A DNA stretch of 64,000 nucleotides, from the NCBI RefSeq assembly GCF_001425005.1, contig NZ_LMDB01000038.1, positions 1,094 to 65,093 on the forward strand, given 5' to 3'. This document shows, piece by piece, positions 6,877 to 14,970 of this stretch. Positions within the stretch are counted from its first letter, which is position 1. The number at the start of each line of letters is the position of its first letter. Position numbers and translations under genes: made by a program. The notes under the pieces were generated by a model. That model made no database searches and was not told the DNA's origin. It saw only the letters and a list, made by a program, of their open reading frames with translations. Origin of the DNA: Duganella sp. Root336D2 (GTDB lineage Bacteria > Pseudomonadota > Gammaproteobacteria > Burkholderiales > Burkholderiaceae_D).

Positions 6877-8241
6877 TTACGGGCGGGTAAAGCTCCATTG
6901 CTGGTTGCTGGCGTTCGTTAGCGGCCATTGGATGATTTGTGCGTTGTCGGCGGTGCTCTTGTTTTGCACGTCCATCACGTAGCCGCTCAGCAGGTTCTTT
7001 ACTGTGTACCAGCCGCTGGACGGGCTGGCGAAGCTCCAGTGCTGGCCGTTGCCGGCCCAGTATGACCATTGCGCGATATTGGTGCCGGCGCTGGTGGAGT
7101 TTTCCCAGTTGTCCAGGCTGAGCAGGCTGCCGGCGTTGATCACGCTGTACTGGCCGTCACCATGACCGACCACATACCATTGCTGGTGCTTGCCGCCGCT
7201 GTAGCTCTGCTGTTGCACCATGGCGCCGTTGCTGGTGGAGGCGTTGGCTACCGCCAGTGCCTTGCCGCTCAGGCGCGACTTGATCACGTAGGGACCGTCG
7301 CTCATGCCGCCGCAGCCGGCGAAGTTGCTGAAGTTACGTGTCAGCGCTGGCCAGCCGCCGCTGTAAGTCATGCGCAGGATGTCGAGCTTGGCGTTGCCGC
7401 TGTCGTTCAGGTCGTAGTAGTGGATCGAGGTGAAATTGCAGCCGTCCTGCTTCAGCACGCCGATGTGGCCGGGGCCTTTGTATTTGCCGTCGACGTTCGG
7501 CAGCACGGTGCGGGTGCCGGAGTAGGGGCCGGTGATGCTGGTGGCGCGCTGTACTTCGACGTAGTAGGTGCTGTTCGAACCTTTGCAGCAGGCGCCGCGG
7601 TTGACGAACAGGTAGTAGTAGCCGCCGTCGCGCGTGATGTAGGGCGCTTCGATGTCCTGCCCGTTGCCGCCCCAGATTTTGCTGACATTGCCGGCCAGTT
7701 TGCCGCTCGACTGGTTGATCTCGGCCACGCCGATGCCGCCGAAGAAGGAGCCGTAGCTCATATACACCTTGCCGTCATGGTCGCGGTACAGGGCCGGGTC
7801 GATGGCGTTGATCTCGCTGCTGCCGCCAAATGATTCGACCACGATGCCAAGGTCGGTCCAGGCCGGGTTCTTCAGCGAGGCCGAGCGGGCGACGCCGATG
7901 GCGGAGCTGGAGGTGCCGAAGGTCGATACCGAGTAGTAGATGTAGTAATACCCGTTCATGTGGATCACGTCCGGCGCCCAGAACGAGCCGCTGAAGTTGG
8001 GGATCTTGTTGGCGACCCAGCTTGGGGTGGTGCCGAACACCGGCCCCGGGCCGCCCTGCCAGCTTGCCAGGTCGGTCGAGGTGGAATACCAGATCCCGCT
8101 ACCGGTGGTGAAATTGAAATAAGTATCGCCGTCCTTGGTGATGGTGCCCGGGTCATGGGCATTTTGCAGTCCGGCCAGGTTGATGGCCTGCGCCGCCAGG
8201 GCGGGCAGGCACAGGCAGAGTACTGCCAGCAGTTTTTTCAT
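6877..8241 (-). CDS. Secreted GH43 arabinan endo-1,5-alpha-L-arabinosidase with C-terminal ricin-type lectin domain
   Basis: The 454-residue protein has a signal peptide (1 to about 19, ending AAQA). It is followed by a five-bladed beta-propeller of GH43 type with catalytic-base Asp30 in AHDPGTI, the modulator Asp in IDPALYRDHDG and the acid Glu in DIEAPYITRDG. From about residue 320 there is a ricin/CBM13 beta-trefoil with three Q-x-W repeats (HQQWYVV, GQHWSFA, NQQWSF). The start at 8241 follows an AGGAG, and an in-frame ATG ten codons upstream is less likely. It should cut alpha-1,5-arabinan of plant pectin outside the cell. Confidence 0.88.
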   Translation of the reverse strand: MKKLLAVLCLCLPALAAQAINLAGLQNAHDPGTITKDGDTYFNFTTGSGIWYSTSTDLASWQGGPGPVFGTTPSWVANKIPNFSGSFWAPDVIHMNGYYYIYYSVSTFGTSSSAIGVARSASLKNPAWTDLGIVVESFGGSSEINAIDPALYRDHDGKVYMSYGSFFGGIGVAEINQSSGKLAGNVSKIWGGNGQDIEAPYITRDGGYYYLFVNRGACCKGSNSTYYVEVQRATSITGPYSGTRTVLPNVDGKYKGPGHIGVLKQDGCNFTSIHYYDLNDSGNAKLDILRMTYSGGWPALTRNFSNFAGCGGMSDGPYVIKSRLSGKALAVANASTSNGAMVQQQSYSGGKHQQWYVVGHGDGQYSVINAGSLLSLDNWENSTSAGTNIAQWSYWAGNGQHWSFASPSSGWYTVKNLLSGYVMDVQNKSTADNAQIIQWPLTNASNQQWSFTRP

Positions 8242-8321
8242 CAGGTCTCCTTTTATGGTTATAGGGCGCACTGGCCCATCACCACATTAGGATTCCTTGC
8301 GCCCGCCCACCAATGAGTTTT

Positions 8322-9056
8322 TCAGGCGCTGCGATACCGTTTCCGGCATGCCCCCAGCAGGCCGAGCCCGCCAACCAGCATGCCCCAGCCGGCCGGTTCC
8401 GGTACCGGCAAAGGCGGCATGGCACCGACCGACAGGTTGCTGCTCCATAGCAGTTGCTGGTTGGTGTTCGTATTGTTGGTCCAGCTCACCGAAAAGTTGT
8501 CGGTATAGCCATCAGGATCGTCGGCCAGGTAGGTAGTGCGCCTGTAGTTGTTGCGGCATTCGCCCGGCGCCAGGTCGAGGCAGACACCGGCCATCGCGGA
8601 GCCGAAGGCTTGGGCTGTCGTGCTGTTCTCGAATTCCAGCCCGACCTGGCCGCTGACGGTGATGCTGGCGCCCGGCGCGAGGTAAACCGTGGTGTTGGTC
8701 CACAGCTCGGTATGGCCCCGGGTCCAAGGGGCATCGCTATCGACCATGGCGACATACAGCTCGCCGCCACCGCCCAGGGCATCCCAGCTGCCGCGGGTCA
8801 GCGAACCGCCGTGGCTGGACGAGGTGGCCAGCGGCGCCCAGCTATCGTTGTGGCTATCGGTGCCGGAAATCTCCTCGCCATGACCGGCATTGAGAATGCG
8901 CGACGACATTTCCCAGTAGCCGGGCTGTAGCGCGACATTGCCGCTGGTCTGGATCTGCAGCTGGTCCAGGCTCAGGATGGCGCCGACCACACCGGCGCGG
9001 GCAGGGGAAATGGCCATGAGGGCCGCCAGGACAGCAGGAATTGCCAGTTTAACCAT
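8322..9056 (-). CDS. PEP-CTERM sorting domain protein
   Basis: The 244 residues have a signal peptide ending PARA, a beta-rich extracellular middle with many Ser, Thr and Gly residues, and the C-terminal sorting signal VPEPAGWGMLVGGLGLL followed by basic CRKRYRSA. Such proteins are cleaved by exosortase EpsH-type enzymes (not in this window) and exported to the surface or matrix. AGGAGG precedes the 9056 start. It sits 80 bp upstream of the GH43 gene in the same direction, so the two may be co-transcribed. The role of the mature domain is unknown. Confidence 0.85.
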   Translation of the reverse strand: MVKLAIPAVLAALMAISPARAGVVGAILSLDQLQIQTSGNVALQPGYWEMSSRILNAGHGEEISGTDSHNDSWAPLATSSSHGGSLTRGSWDALGGGGELYVAMVDSDAPWTRGHTELWTNTTVYLAPGASITVSGQVGLEFENSTTAQAFGSAMAGVCLDLAPGECRNNYRRTTYLADDPDGYTDNFSVSWTNNTNTNQQLLWSSNLSVGAMPPLPVPEPAGWGMLVGGLGLLGACRKRYRSA

Positions 9057-9160
9057 GCTTACCTCCTTGCGCGAAGTGGGCAATCTTAACTGTGAGTCAA
9101 TTCATGGCGGCGCCCGCTTGCCGGATGGCTAAAACACCTGACATACCTCGTACAAAGCTG

Positions 9161-9189
9161 TTGCGTCAAGGGGGGAATGGCGGTACACT
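9161..9189 (+). promoter_or_regulatory. Sigma-70 promoter and leader for rplC
   Basis: TTGCGT (9161-9166) and TACACT (9184-9189) are spaced by exactly 17 bases. This gives rplC its own promoter, as expected if rpsJ is detached. The leader of about 90 bases to the ATG at 9286 contains two T-runs (around 9212 and 9230) and a CCCGCC/GGTGGG pairing just before the ribosome-binding site, so attenuation or L4 feedback is possible. Confidence 0.7.
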
Positions 9190-9285
9190 AGCCGGCTTCG
9201 GTATGGGTTCGTCTTTTTTATGGCCCGTATCTTTTTTTGTAGTTAAACAAAGCCCCGCCCAATCGTAGGTGGGAATGGAGAAAAA

Positions 9286-9942
9286 ATGAGCCTTGGCCTC
9301 CTCGGTCGCAAGGTTGGTATGATGCGCATCTTCACCGATGACGGGGATTCGATCCCAGTCACCGTGTTGGACGTATCGAACAACCGTGTTGCGCAAATCA
9401 AAACTCCTGAAGTGGATGGTTATTCCGCTGTTCAGGTTGTCTTCGGTCAGCGTCGCGCATCCCGCGTGACTAAAGCTGCTGCCGGTCACTACGCTAAAGC
9501 AGGTGTTGAAGCTGGTTCCTTTATCAAGGAATTCCGCGTTGACGCAGCTAAAGCAAACGAACTGAAAGCTGGTGAAGTTATCGCCGCTTCCCTGTTCGAA
9601 GTCGGTCAGAAGATCGACGTGCAAGGTGTGTCGATTGGTAAAGGCTACGCCGGTACCATCAAGCGTCACAACTTCGCATCGGGTCGTCAAACCCACGGTA
9701 ACTCCCGTTCGCACAACGTACCAGGCTCGATCGGTATGGCGCAGGATCCAGGCCGTGTGTTCCCAGGTAAGCGCATGACCGGTCACATGGGCGACGTCAC
9801 CGTCACCACCCAGAACCTGGAAATCGCTCGTATCGACGCTGATCGCCAGCTGCTGCTGGTGAAGGGTGCAGTACCAGGCGCGAAAAACGGCCAGGTTGTT
9901 GTATCGCCAGCTGTTAAAGTTAAAGCAAAGAAGGGAGCTTAA
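9286..9942 (+). CDS. rplC: 50S ribosomal protein L3
   Basis: 218 residues, starting MSLGLLGRKVGMMRIFTDDG. L3 nucleates 23S rRNA folding and reaches the peptidyl transferase centre with the loop that here reads GSIGMAQDPGRVFPGK. GGAG precedes the ATG. It now heads the S10-type operon in place of rpsJ. Confidence 0.98.
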   Translation: MSLGLLGRKVGMMRIFTDDGDSIPVTVLDVSNNRVAQIKTPEVDGYSAVQVVFGQRRASRVTKAAAGHYAKAGVEAGSFIKEFRVDAAKANELKAGEVIAASLFEVGQKIDVQGVSIGKGYAGTIKRHNFASGRQTHGNSRSHNVPGSIGMAQDPGRVFPGKRMTGHMGDVTVTTQNLEIARIDADRQLLLVKGAVPGAKNGQVVVSPAVKVKAKKGA

Positions 9943-9945
9943 TCG

Positions 9946-10566
9946 ATGGAACTGAAGCTCTTGAACGCGCAAGGTCAAGTCGCGTCGAACGTAGCCGCCG
10001 CTGACACCGTCTTCGGCCGTGACTACAACGAAGCACTGATCCACCAAGTCGTCGTTGCTTACGCTGCTAACGCACGTAGCGGTAACCGCAAGCAAAAAGA
10101 CCGTGAAGAAGTCCACCACACGACCAAGAAGCCATGGCGCCAAAAAGGCACCGGCCGCGCTCGTGCTGGTATGTCCTCCTCCCCGCTGTGGCGTGGTGGT
10201 GGCCGCATCTTCCCGAACTCGCCTGACGAGAATTTCACCCACAAGGTCAACAAGAAGATGTATCGCGCAGGTATCTGCTCGATCCTGTCTCAGCTGGCCC
10301 GTGAAGAGCGTCTGGTTGTGATCGAAGACCTGTCGATCGAAGCCCCTAAGACCAAGCTGCTGTCGCAAAAGCTGACCGGCATGGGTCTGGACTCGGTCCT
10401 GATCGTTACCGACACCATCCAGGAAAACCTGGAACTGGCTTCCCGCAACCTGCCGAACGTGCTGGTTGTCGAGCCGCGTCACGCTGACCCAATGTCCCTG
10501 GTCTTCTACAAGAAGGTCCTGGTCACCAAGGCAGCCTTGGCACAGATTGAGGAGATGCTGGCATGA
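9946..10566 (+). CDS. rplD: 50S ribosomal protein L4
   Basis: 206 residues with the extended loop KPWRQKGTGRARAG that lines the exit tunnel. In E. coli, L4 represses its own operon by binding the leader before rpsJ. Here that leader would have to be the one before rplC, because rpsJ is separate. It starts 3 bp after rplC, and its TGA overlaps the rplW start. Confidence 0.98.
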   Translation: MELKLLNAQGQVASNVAAADTVFGRDYNEALIHQVVVAYAANARSGNRKQKDREEVHHTTKKPWRQKGTGRARAGMSSSPLWRGGGRIFPNSPDENFTHKVNKKMYRAGICSILSQLAREERLVVIEDLSIEAPKTKLLSQKLTGMGLDSVLIVTDTIQENLELASRNLPNVLVVEPRHADPMSLVFYKKVLVTKAALAQIEEMLA

Positions 10567-10880
10567 GCGCAGTTATCAAACACAGCGAAGAGCGCCTGAT
10601 GAAGGTGCTGCTGGCTCCGGTCATTTCCGAAAAAGCCACCATGGTTGCGGAAAAGAACGAACAGATCGTGTTCCTGGTATCCAAGGATGCGACCAAGCCA
10701 GAAATCAAGGCCGCCGTTGAACTGCTGTTCAAGGTTGAAGTGGAATCGGTGCAGACCGTGAACCGCGAAGGTAAGGTTAAGCGTTCCGGCCGTTTCGTCG
10801 GTCGCCGCAACCACACCAAGCGTGCTTTCGTGTGCCTGAAGCCAGGCCAGGAAATCAATTTCACCGAGGAGGCTAAATAA
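10563..10880 (+). CDS. rplW: 50S ribosomal protein L23
   Basis: 105 residues. It has the APVISEKAT segment and the conserved RRGRFVGRRNHTKRA-like basic stretch. L23 is the docking point at the tunnel exit for trigger factor and SRP. It overlaps both neighbours (ATGA with rplD, TAATG with rplB), which points to coupled translation. Confidence 0.98.
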   Translation: MSAVIKHSEERLMKVLLAPVISEKATMVAEKNEQIVFLVSKDATKPEIKAAVELLFKVEVESVQTVNREGKVKRSGRFVGRRNHTKRAFVCLKPGQEINFTEEAK

Positions 10881-11707
10881 TGGCACTCGTTAAGATGAAG
10901 CCAACCTCCCCAGGCCGTCGCGGCATGGTGAAGGTTGTGAACAGCGACCTGTACAAAGGTCGTCCGTTCGCCGCCCTGCTGGAAAAGAAGTCGAAGACTG
11001 CTGGCCGTAACAACAACGGCCACATCACCACCCGCCACATCGGCGGAGGCCACAAGCAGCACTACCGTATTGTGGACTTCAAGCGCAACAAGGATGGCAT
11101 CCCTGCGAAAGTGGAACGGATCGAATACGATCCAAACCGTACCGCACACATCGCCCTGCTGTGCTACGCCGACGGCGAGCGCAAGTACATCATCGCCCCT
11201 AAAGGCGTTGCTGTCGGCGACACCCTGCTGAACGGTTCGGAAGCGCCGATCAAGGCCGGCAACTGCCTGCCAATCCGTAACATCCCAGTCGGCACCAACA
11301 TCCACTGCGTGGAAATGCTGCCAGGTAAAGGTGCCCAGATGGCCCGTACCGCTGGTGCTGTTGTGGTCCTGATGGCCCGTGAAGGTACCTACGCCCAGGT
11401 TCGCCTGCGCTCCGGCGAAGTGCGCCGCGTGCACATCGAGTGCCGCGCCACCATCGGCGAAGTCGGCAATGCTGAGCACAGCCTGCGCAAGATCGGTAAA
11501 GCCGGTGCCATGCGCTGGCGCGGTGTTCGCCCAACCGTCCGCGGTGTGGTCATGAACCCGATCGACCACCCGCACGGTGGTGGTGAAGGCCGTACCGCAG
11601 CTGGTCGTCATCCAGTATCGCCATGGGGCCAGCAGACCAAGGGTAAGAAGACTCGCTCGAACAAGCGTACTTCTTCGATGATCGTCTCTCGCCGCGGCAA
11701 GAAATAA
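10880..11707 (+). CDS. rplB: 50S ribosomal protein L2
   Basis: 275 residues, the usual length. The C-terminal motif NPIDHPHGGGEGR carries the conserved His near the peptidyl transferase centre, and the tail is strongly basic (KKTRSNKRTSSMIVSRRGKK). L2 is needed for subunit association. Its first base is the last base of rplW. Confidence 0.98.
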   Translation: MALVKMKPTSPGRRGMVKVVNSDLYKGRPFAALLEKKSKTAGRNNNGHITTRHIGGGHKQHYRIVDFKRNKDGIPAKVERIEYDPNRTAHIALLCYADGERKYIIAPKGVAVGDTLLNGSEAPIKAGNCLPIRNIPVGTNIHCVEMLPGKGAQMARTAGAVVVLMAREGTYAQVRLRSGEVRRVHIECRATIGEVGNAEHSLRKIGKAGAMRWRGVRPTVRGVVMNPIDHPHGGGEGRTAAGRHPVSPWGQQTKGKKTRSNKRTSSMIVSRRGKK

Positions 11708-11716
11708 GGATAAACC

Positions 11717-11992
11717 ATGACTCGTTCATTGAAAAAAGGGCCGTTCTGCGACGCCCACCTGGTGAAAAAAGTCGAAACCGCGCAAGCGACCAAAGACAAA
11801 AAGCCAATTAAAACCTGGTCCCGTCGCTCGACGATCATGCCTGACTTCATCGGTCTGACCATTGCCGTGCACAACGGCAAGGTCCACGTGCCTGTGTACG
11901 TTTCCGAGAACATGGTTGGTCACAAGCTCGGCGAATTCGCGCTGACCCGTACCTTCAAGGGCCACGCTGCTGACAAAAAGGCTAAGAAATAA
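11717..11992 (+). CDS. rpsS: 30S ribosomal protein S19
   Basis: 91 residues, beginning TRSLKKGPFCDAHLVKKV, with the invariant WSRRSTIMPDFIG core. S19 forms a dimer with S13 in the 30S head near the A-site tRNA. It ends on the first base of the rplV start codon. Confidence 0.98.
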   Translation: MTRSLKKGPFCDAHLVKKVETAQATKDKKPIKTWSRRSTIMPDFIGLTIAVHNGKVHVPVYVSENMVGHKLGEFALTRTFKGHAADKKAKK

Positions 11993-12321
11993 TGGAAACC
12001 AAAGCTATCCTCAAAGGCGTGCGCCTGTCGGATCAAAAAGGTCGCCTGATCGCTGACCTGATTCGCGGCAAGAAGGTTGACGCTGCGCTGAACATTCTGC
12101 AGTTCAGCCCTAAGAAAGGCGCGTTCATCGTCAAGAAAGTGCTGGAGTCCGCTATTGCGAACGCCGAGCACAACGACGGTGCCGACATCGACGAGCTGGT
12201 CGTCAAGACCATTTACGTCGAAAAGGGCCCGGTCCTGAAGCGCTTCACTGCACGCGCTAAAGGTCGTGGCGACCGTATCTCGAAACAATCCTGTCACATT
12301 TACGTGACTGTCGGTAACTAA
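11992..12321 (+). CDS. rplV: 50S ribosomal protein L22
   Basis: 109 residues. The long beta-hairpin near the C-terminus (KRFTARAKGRGDRISKQSCH) reaches into the exit tunnel, where macrolide-resistance changes and nascent-peptide stalling act in other bacteria. Translation overlaps rpsS by one base. Confidence 0.98.
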   Translation: METKAILKGVRLSDQKGRLIADLIRGKKVDAALNILQFSPKKGAFIVKKVLESAIANAEHNDGADIDELVVKTIYVEKGPVLKRFTARAKGRGDRISKQSCHIYVTVGN

Positions 12322-12330
12322 GGAGCTGCG

Positions 12331-13131
12331 ATGGGTCAGAAAATTCATCCAACCGGTTTCCGTCTGGCGGTCACCCGTAACTGGGCATCTCGCTGGTACG
12401 CAACCAACGGTAACTTCGCTTCCATGCTGAACGAAGACCTGAAGGCACGTGCTTTCCTGAAGAAGAAGCTGAAAAACGCTTCCGTAGGCCGCATCGTCAT
12501 CGAGCGTCCTGCCAAGAACGCACGCTTCACCGTGTACAGCTCGCGTCCTGGCGTCGTGATCGGCAAGAAGGGCGAAGACATCGAAGTGCTGAAGTCCGCC
12601 CTGACCAAGATCATGGGCGTGCCAGTGCACGTGAACATCGAAGAAATCCGCAAGCCGGAAATCGACGCTCAGCTGATCGCTGACTCGATCTCGCAGCAGC
12701 TGGAAAAGCGTATTATGTTCCGCCGCGCCATGAAGCGCGCCATGCAGAACGCAATGCGCCTGGGCGCCCAGGGCATCAAGATCATGTCCTCGGGTCGTCT
12801 GAACGGCATCGAGATCGCCCGTACCGAATGGTATCGCGAAGGCCGCGTGCCTCTGCATACCCTGAAGGCGGACATCGACTACGGTACCTCCGAAGCTTCC
12901 ACCACCTACGGCATCATCGGTGTCAAGGTGTGGGTGTACAAGGGTGACCGCTCCGCCACCGGCGAAGCACCAGTCATCGACACCCCGGCCGAAGAGAAGA
13001 AGCCACGTGGCCCGCGCCGCGAAGACGGCAAGCCAGCAGGCCGCCGCCCAGCAGGTGCCGGTGCTAAACCAGGCGCACCAGCCGCCCGCCGCGCTGCCAA
13101 GCCGGCTGCAGCTGATAAAGCAGGAGAATAA
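12331..13131 (+). CDS. rpsC: 30S ribosomal protein S3 with long basic tail
   Basis: 266 residues, compared with 233 in E. coli. The KH domain carries the loop VVIGKKGEDIE and is followed by the S3 C-terminal domain. The extra length is a low-complexity tail from about residue 212, rich in Pro, Ala, Lys and Arg (for example KKPRGPRREDGKPAGRRP). Such tails are common in Burkholderiales S3. S3 forms part of the mRNA entry channel and its helicase. Confidence 0.97.
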   Translation: MGQKIHPTGFRLAVTRNWASRWYATNGNFASMLNEDLKARAFLKKKLKNASVGRIVIERPAKNARFTVYSSRPGVVIGKKGEDIEVLKSALTKIMGVPVHVNIEEIRKPEIDAQLIADSISQQLEKRIMFRRAMKRAMQNAMRLGAQGIKIMSSGRLNGIEIARTEWYREGRVPLHTLKADIDYGTSEASTTYGIIGVKVWVYKGDRSATGEAPVIDTPAEEKKPRGPRREDGKPAGRRPAGAGAKPGAPAARRAAKPAAADKAGE

Positions 13132-13133
13132 GC

Positions 13134-13553
13134 ATGCTGCAACCTAGCCGCAGGAAATATCGTAAAGAGCAGAAAGGCCGCAACACCGGCATTTCGCACT
13201 CCACCGGCACTAACGTGTCGTTCGGTGAATTCGGCCTGAAGGCCGTGGCACGTGGTCGTATCACCGCGCGCCAGATCGAGTCCGCACGTCGTGCGATGAC
13301 CCGTCACATCAAACGTGGTGGCCGTATCTGGATCCGTGTATTCCCAGACAAGCCGATCTCCAACAAGCCTGCCGAAGTCCGTATGGGTAACGGTAAAGGT
13401 AATCCGGAGTACTACGTTGCCGAAATCCGTCCAGGCAAAGTCCTGTACGAAATGGATGGCGTTGGCGAAGAACTGGCACGCGAAGCGTTCCGTCTGGCTG
13501 CTGCTAAACTGCCTCTGGCTACCACCTTCGTGGTGCGCCAGGTTGGCCAATAA
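13134..13553 (+). CDS. rplP: 50S ribosomal protein L16
   Basis: 139 residues, starting MLQPSRRKYRKEQKGRNTG. L16 binds near the A-site tRNA elbow and is one of the last proteins to join the 50S. It starts 2 bp after rpsC with GGAGAA upstream. Confidence 0.98.
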   Translation: MLQPSRRKYRKEQKGRNTGISHSTGTNVSFGEFGLKAVARGRITARQIESARRAMTRHIKRGGRIWIRVFPDKPISNKPAEVRMGNGKGNPEYYVAEIRPGKVLYEMDGVGEELAREAFRLAAAKLPLATTFVVRQVGQ

Positions 13554-13565
13554 TTGGAGTGAAAT

Positions 13566-13757
13566 ATGAAAGCATCTGAACTCCGTGGCAAAGACCAGGC
13601 TGCACTGCAGAAAGAACTGAACGACCTGCTGAAGGCGCAGTTCGGTCTGCGCATGCAAGCTGCTACCCAGCAGCTGGGCAACAGTTCGCAGCTGAAGAAG
13701 GTCCGCCGCGACATCGCCCGCGTAAAAACGGTAATGAACTCGAAGGAAGCGAAATGA
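13566..13757 (+). CDS. rpmC: 50S ribosomal protein L29
   Basis: 63 residues forming a two-helix hairpin (MKASELRGKDQAALQKELND, then VRRDIARVKTVMNSKEAK). It sits at the tunnel exit beside L23. Its TGA overlaps the rpsQ ATG. Confidence 0.97.
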   Translation: MKASELRGKDQAALQKELNDLLKAQFGLRMQAATQQLGNSSQLKKVRRDIARVKTVMNSKEAK

Positions 13758-14020
13758 CCGAACAAGTTAAGCTGAAGCGTACTCTGATCGGTAAAGTCGT
13801 GTCCGACAAGATGGACAAGACCGTTACCGTTCTGATCGAACGTCACGTCAAGCACCCTCTGTATGGCAAGATCATCGTTCGTAGCGCCAAGTACCACGCG
13901 CACGACGAGACCAACCAGGTCAAAGCCGGTGACACGGTAGAGATCGTGGAAGGTCGTCCGATCTCCAAAACGAAGGCGTGGACGGTGACCCGTGTAGTGC
14001 AAGCTGCACAAATCGTCTAA
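13754..14020 (+). CDS. rpsQ: 30S ribosomal protein S17
   Basis: 88 residues with the OB-fold core LIGKVVSDKMDKTVTVLIER and the VEGRPISKTK loop. S17 is a primary 16S rRNA binder. It is the last gene before the 249-bp break, the same point where E. coli divides its S10 and spc operons. Confidence 0.98.
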   Translation: MTEQVKLKRTLIGKVVSDKMDKTVTVLIERHVKHPLYGKIIVRSAKYHAHDETNQVKAGDTVEIVEGRPISKTKAWTVTRVVQAAQIV

Positions 14021-14031
14021 GTAAGTTGCAA

Positions 14032-14099
14032 GCCGGGAGCGTGAGTTCCCGGCCACAATTTAATTAGTTCTTGCAGGCCCGCAGGTTTTATGTGATACT
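14032..14099 (+). promoter_or_regulatory. S10/spc boundary: hairpin and candidate promoter
   Basis: After rpsQ, GCCGGGA (14032-14038) pairs with TCCCGGC (14047-14053), followed by an AT-rich stretch, a weak terminator candidate. TTGCAG (14071-14076) and GATACT (14094-14099) lie 17 bases apart, a candidate promoter for rplN onward. The same region can also fold CCCGCAGGT (14078-14086) with ACTTGCGGG (14097-14105). The remaining roughly 165 bases to 14269 show no gene. Confidence 0.5.
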
Positions 14100-14269
14100 T
14101 GCGGGCTTCGTCCATGTATCCGCCGCAAAGTTTCTCTCCGCAGACGCGATAGCGGTCAGTACTTGTATGAAGATCAAGCACCCAATCAGCCATTTTGGCT
14201 GGCGGGACCAAGACTGACCGATATCCGCATTGTGTGGATTCTTCGGCTTAAGTTGGGAAAGAGATAACT

Positions 14270-14638
14270 ATGATTCAAACTGAAAGCCGGCTCGAAGTGG
14301 CCGACAACACCGGTGCCAAGGAAGTCATGTGCATCAAGGTGTTGGGCGGTTCCAAGCGCCGTTACGCTGGCATCGGCGACGTGATCAAAGTCACCGTTAA
14401 GGTGGCTCAGCCTCGCGGCCGTGTCAAAAAAGGTGAAATTTATAACGCCGTGGTAGTGCGCACCGCTAAGGGTGTGCGTCGCCAGGACGGTTCGCTGGTG
14501 AAGTTCGACGGCAATGCTGCTGTCCTGCTGAACAACAAGCTGGAACCGATCGGTACCCGTATCTTTGGACCAGTGACGCGCGAACTGCGCACTGAGAAGT
14601 TCATGAAGATCGTGTCCCTGGCACCGGAAGTCCTGTAA
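14270..14638 (+). CDS. rplN: 50S ribosomal protein L14
   Basis: 122 residues, beginning MIQTESRLEVADNTGAKEVM. L14 contacts the 30S at a subunit bridge and is the target of ribosome-silencing factor RsfS. It is the first gene of the spc-type block. GAAAGAG lies upstream of the ATG. Confidence 0.98.
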   Translation: MIQTESRLEVADNTGAKEVMCIKVLGGSKRRYAGIGDVIKVTVKVAQPRGRVKKGEIYNAVVVRTAKGVRRQDGSLVKFDGNAAVLLNNKLEPIGTRIFGPVTRELRTEKFMKIVSLAPEVL

Positions 14639-14649
14639 GGAGTCAGACA

Positions 14650-14964
14650 ATGGATAAGATTCGCAAAAACGACGAAGTCATCGTCCTGACTGGTAAGGAC
14701 AAGGGCAAGCGCGGCGTAGTGACCCAGCGTGTAGACGCTGAGCACGTCGTGGTTGATGGCGTTAACGTGGCTAAAAAAGCCGTTAAGCCGAACCCGATGA
14801 CTGGTGTTCAAGGTGGCATCGTCGATAAGACCATGCCTATTCACGTGTCCAACGTTGCTCTGTTCAACGCTGCGACCGGTAAGGCAGATCGCGTAGGCTT
14901 CAAAGAAGTGGACGGTAAAAAAGTCCGCGTCTTCAAGTCCTCCGGCGAAGTAGTGAAAGGGTAA
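14650..14964 (+). CDS. rplX: 50S ribosomal protein L24
   Basis: 104 residues with the KOW motif EVIVLTGKDKGKRGVV. It is an assembly initiator that binds the 5' part of 23S rRNA. AAGGAG stands before the ATG, and the next gene follows after 6 bp. Confidence 0.98.
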   Translation: MDKIRKNDEVIVLTGKDKGKRGVVTQRVDAEHVVVDGVNVAKKAVKPNPMTGVQGGIVDKTMPIHVSNVALFNAATGKADRVGFKEVDGKKVRVFKSSGEVVKG

Positions 14965-14970
14965 TCAGAA

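Noticed and set aside
7069..7833. Open frame on the plus strand opposite the GH43 gene
   Set aside because: It is Ala/Val-rich antisense sequence, and the minus-strand GH43 protein has all catalytic motifs.
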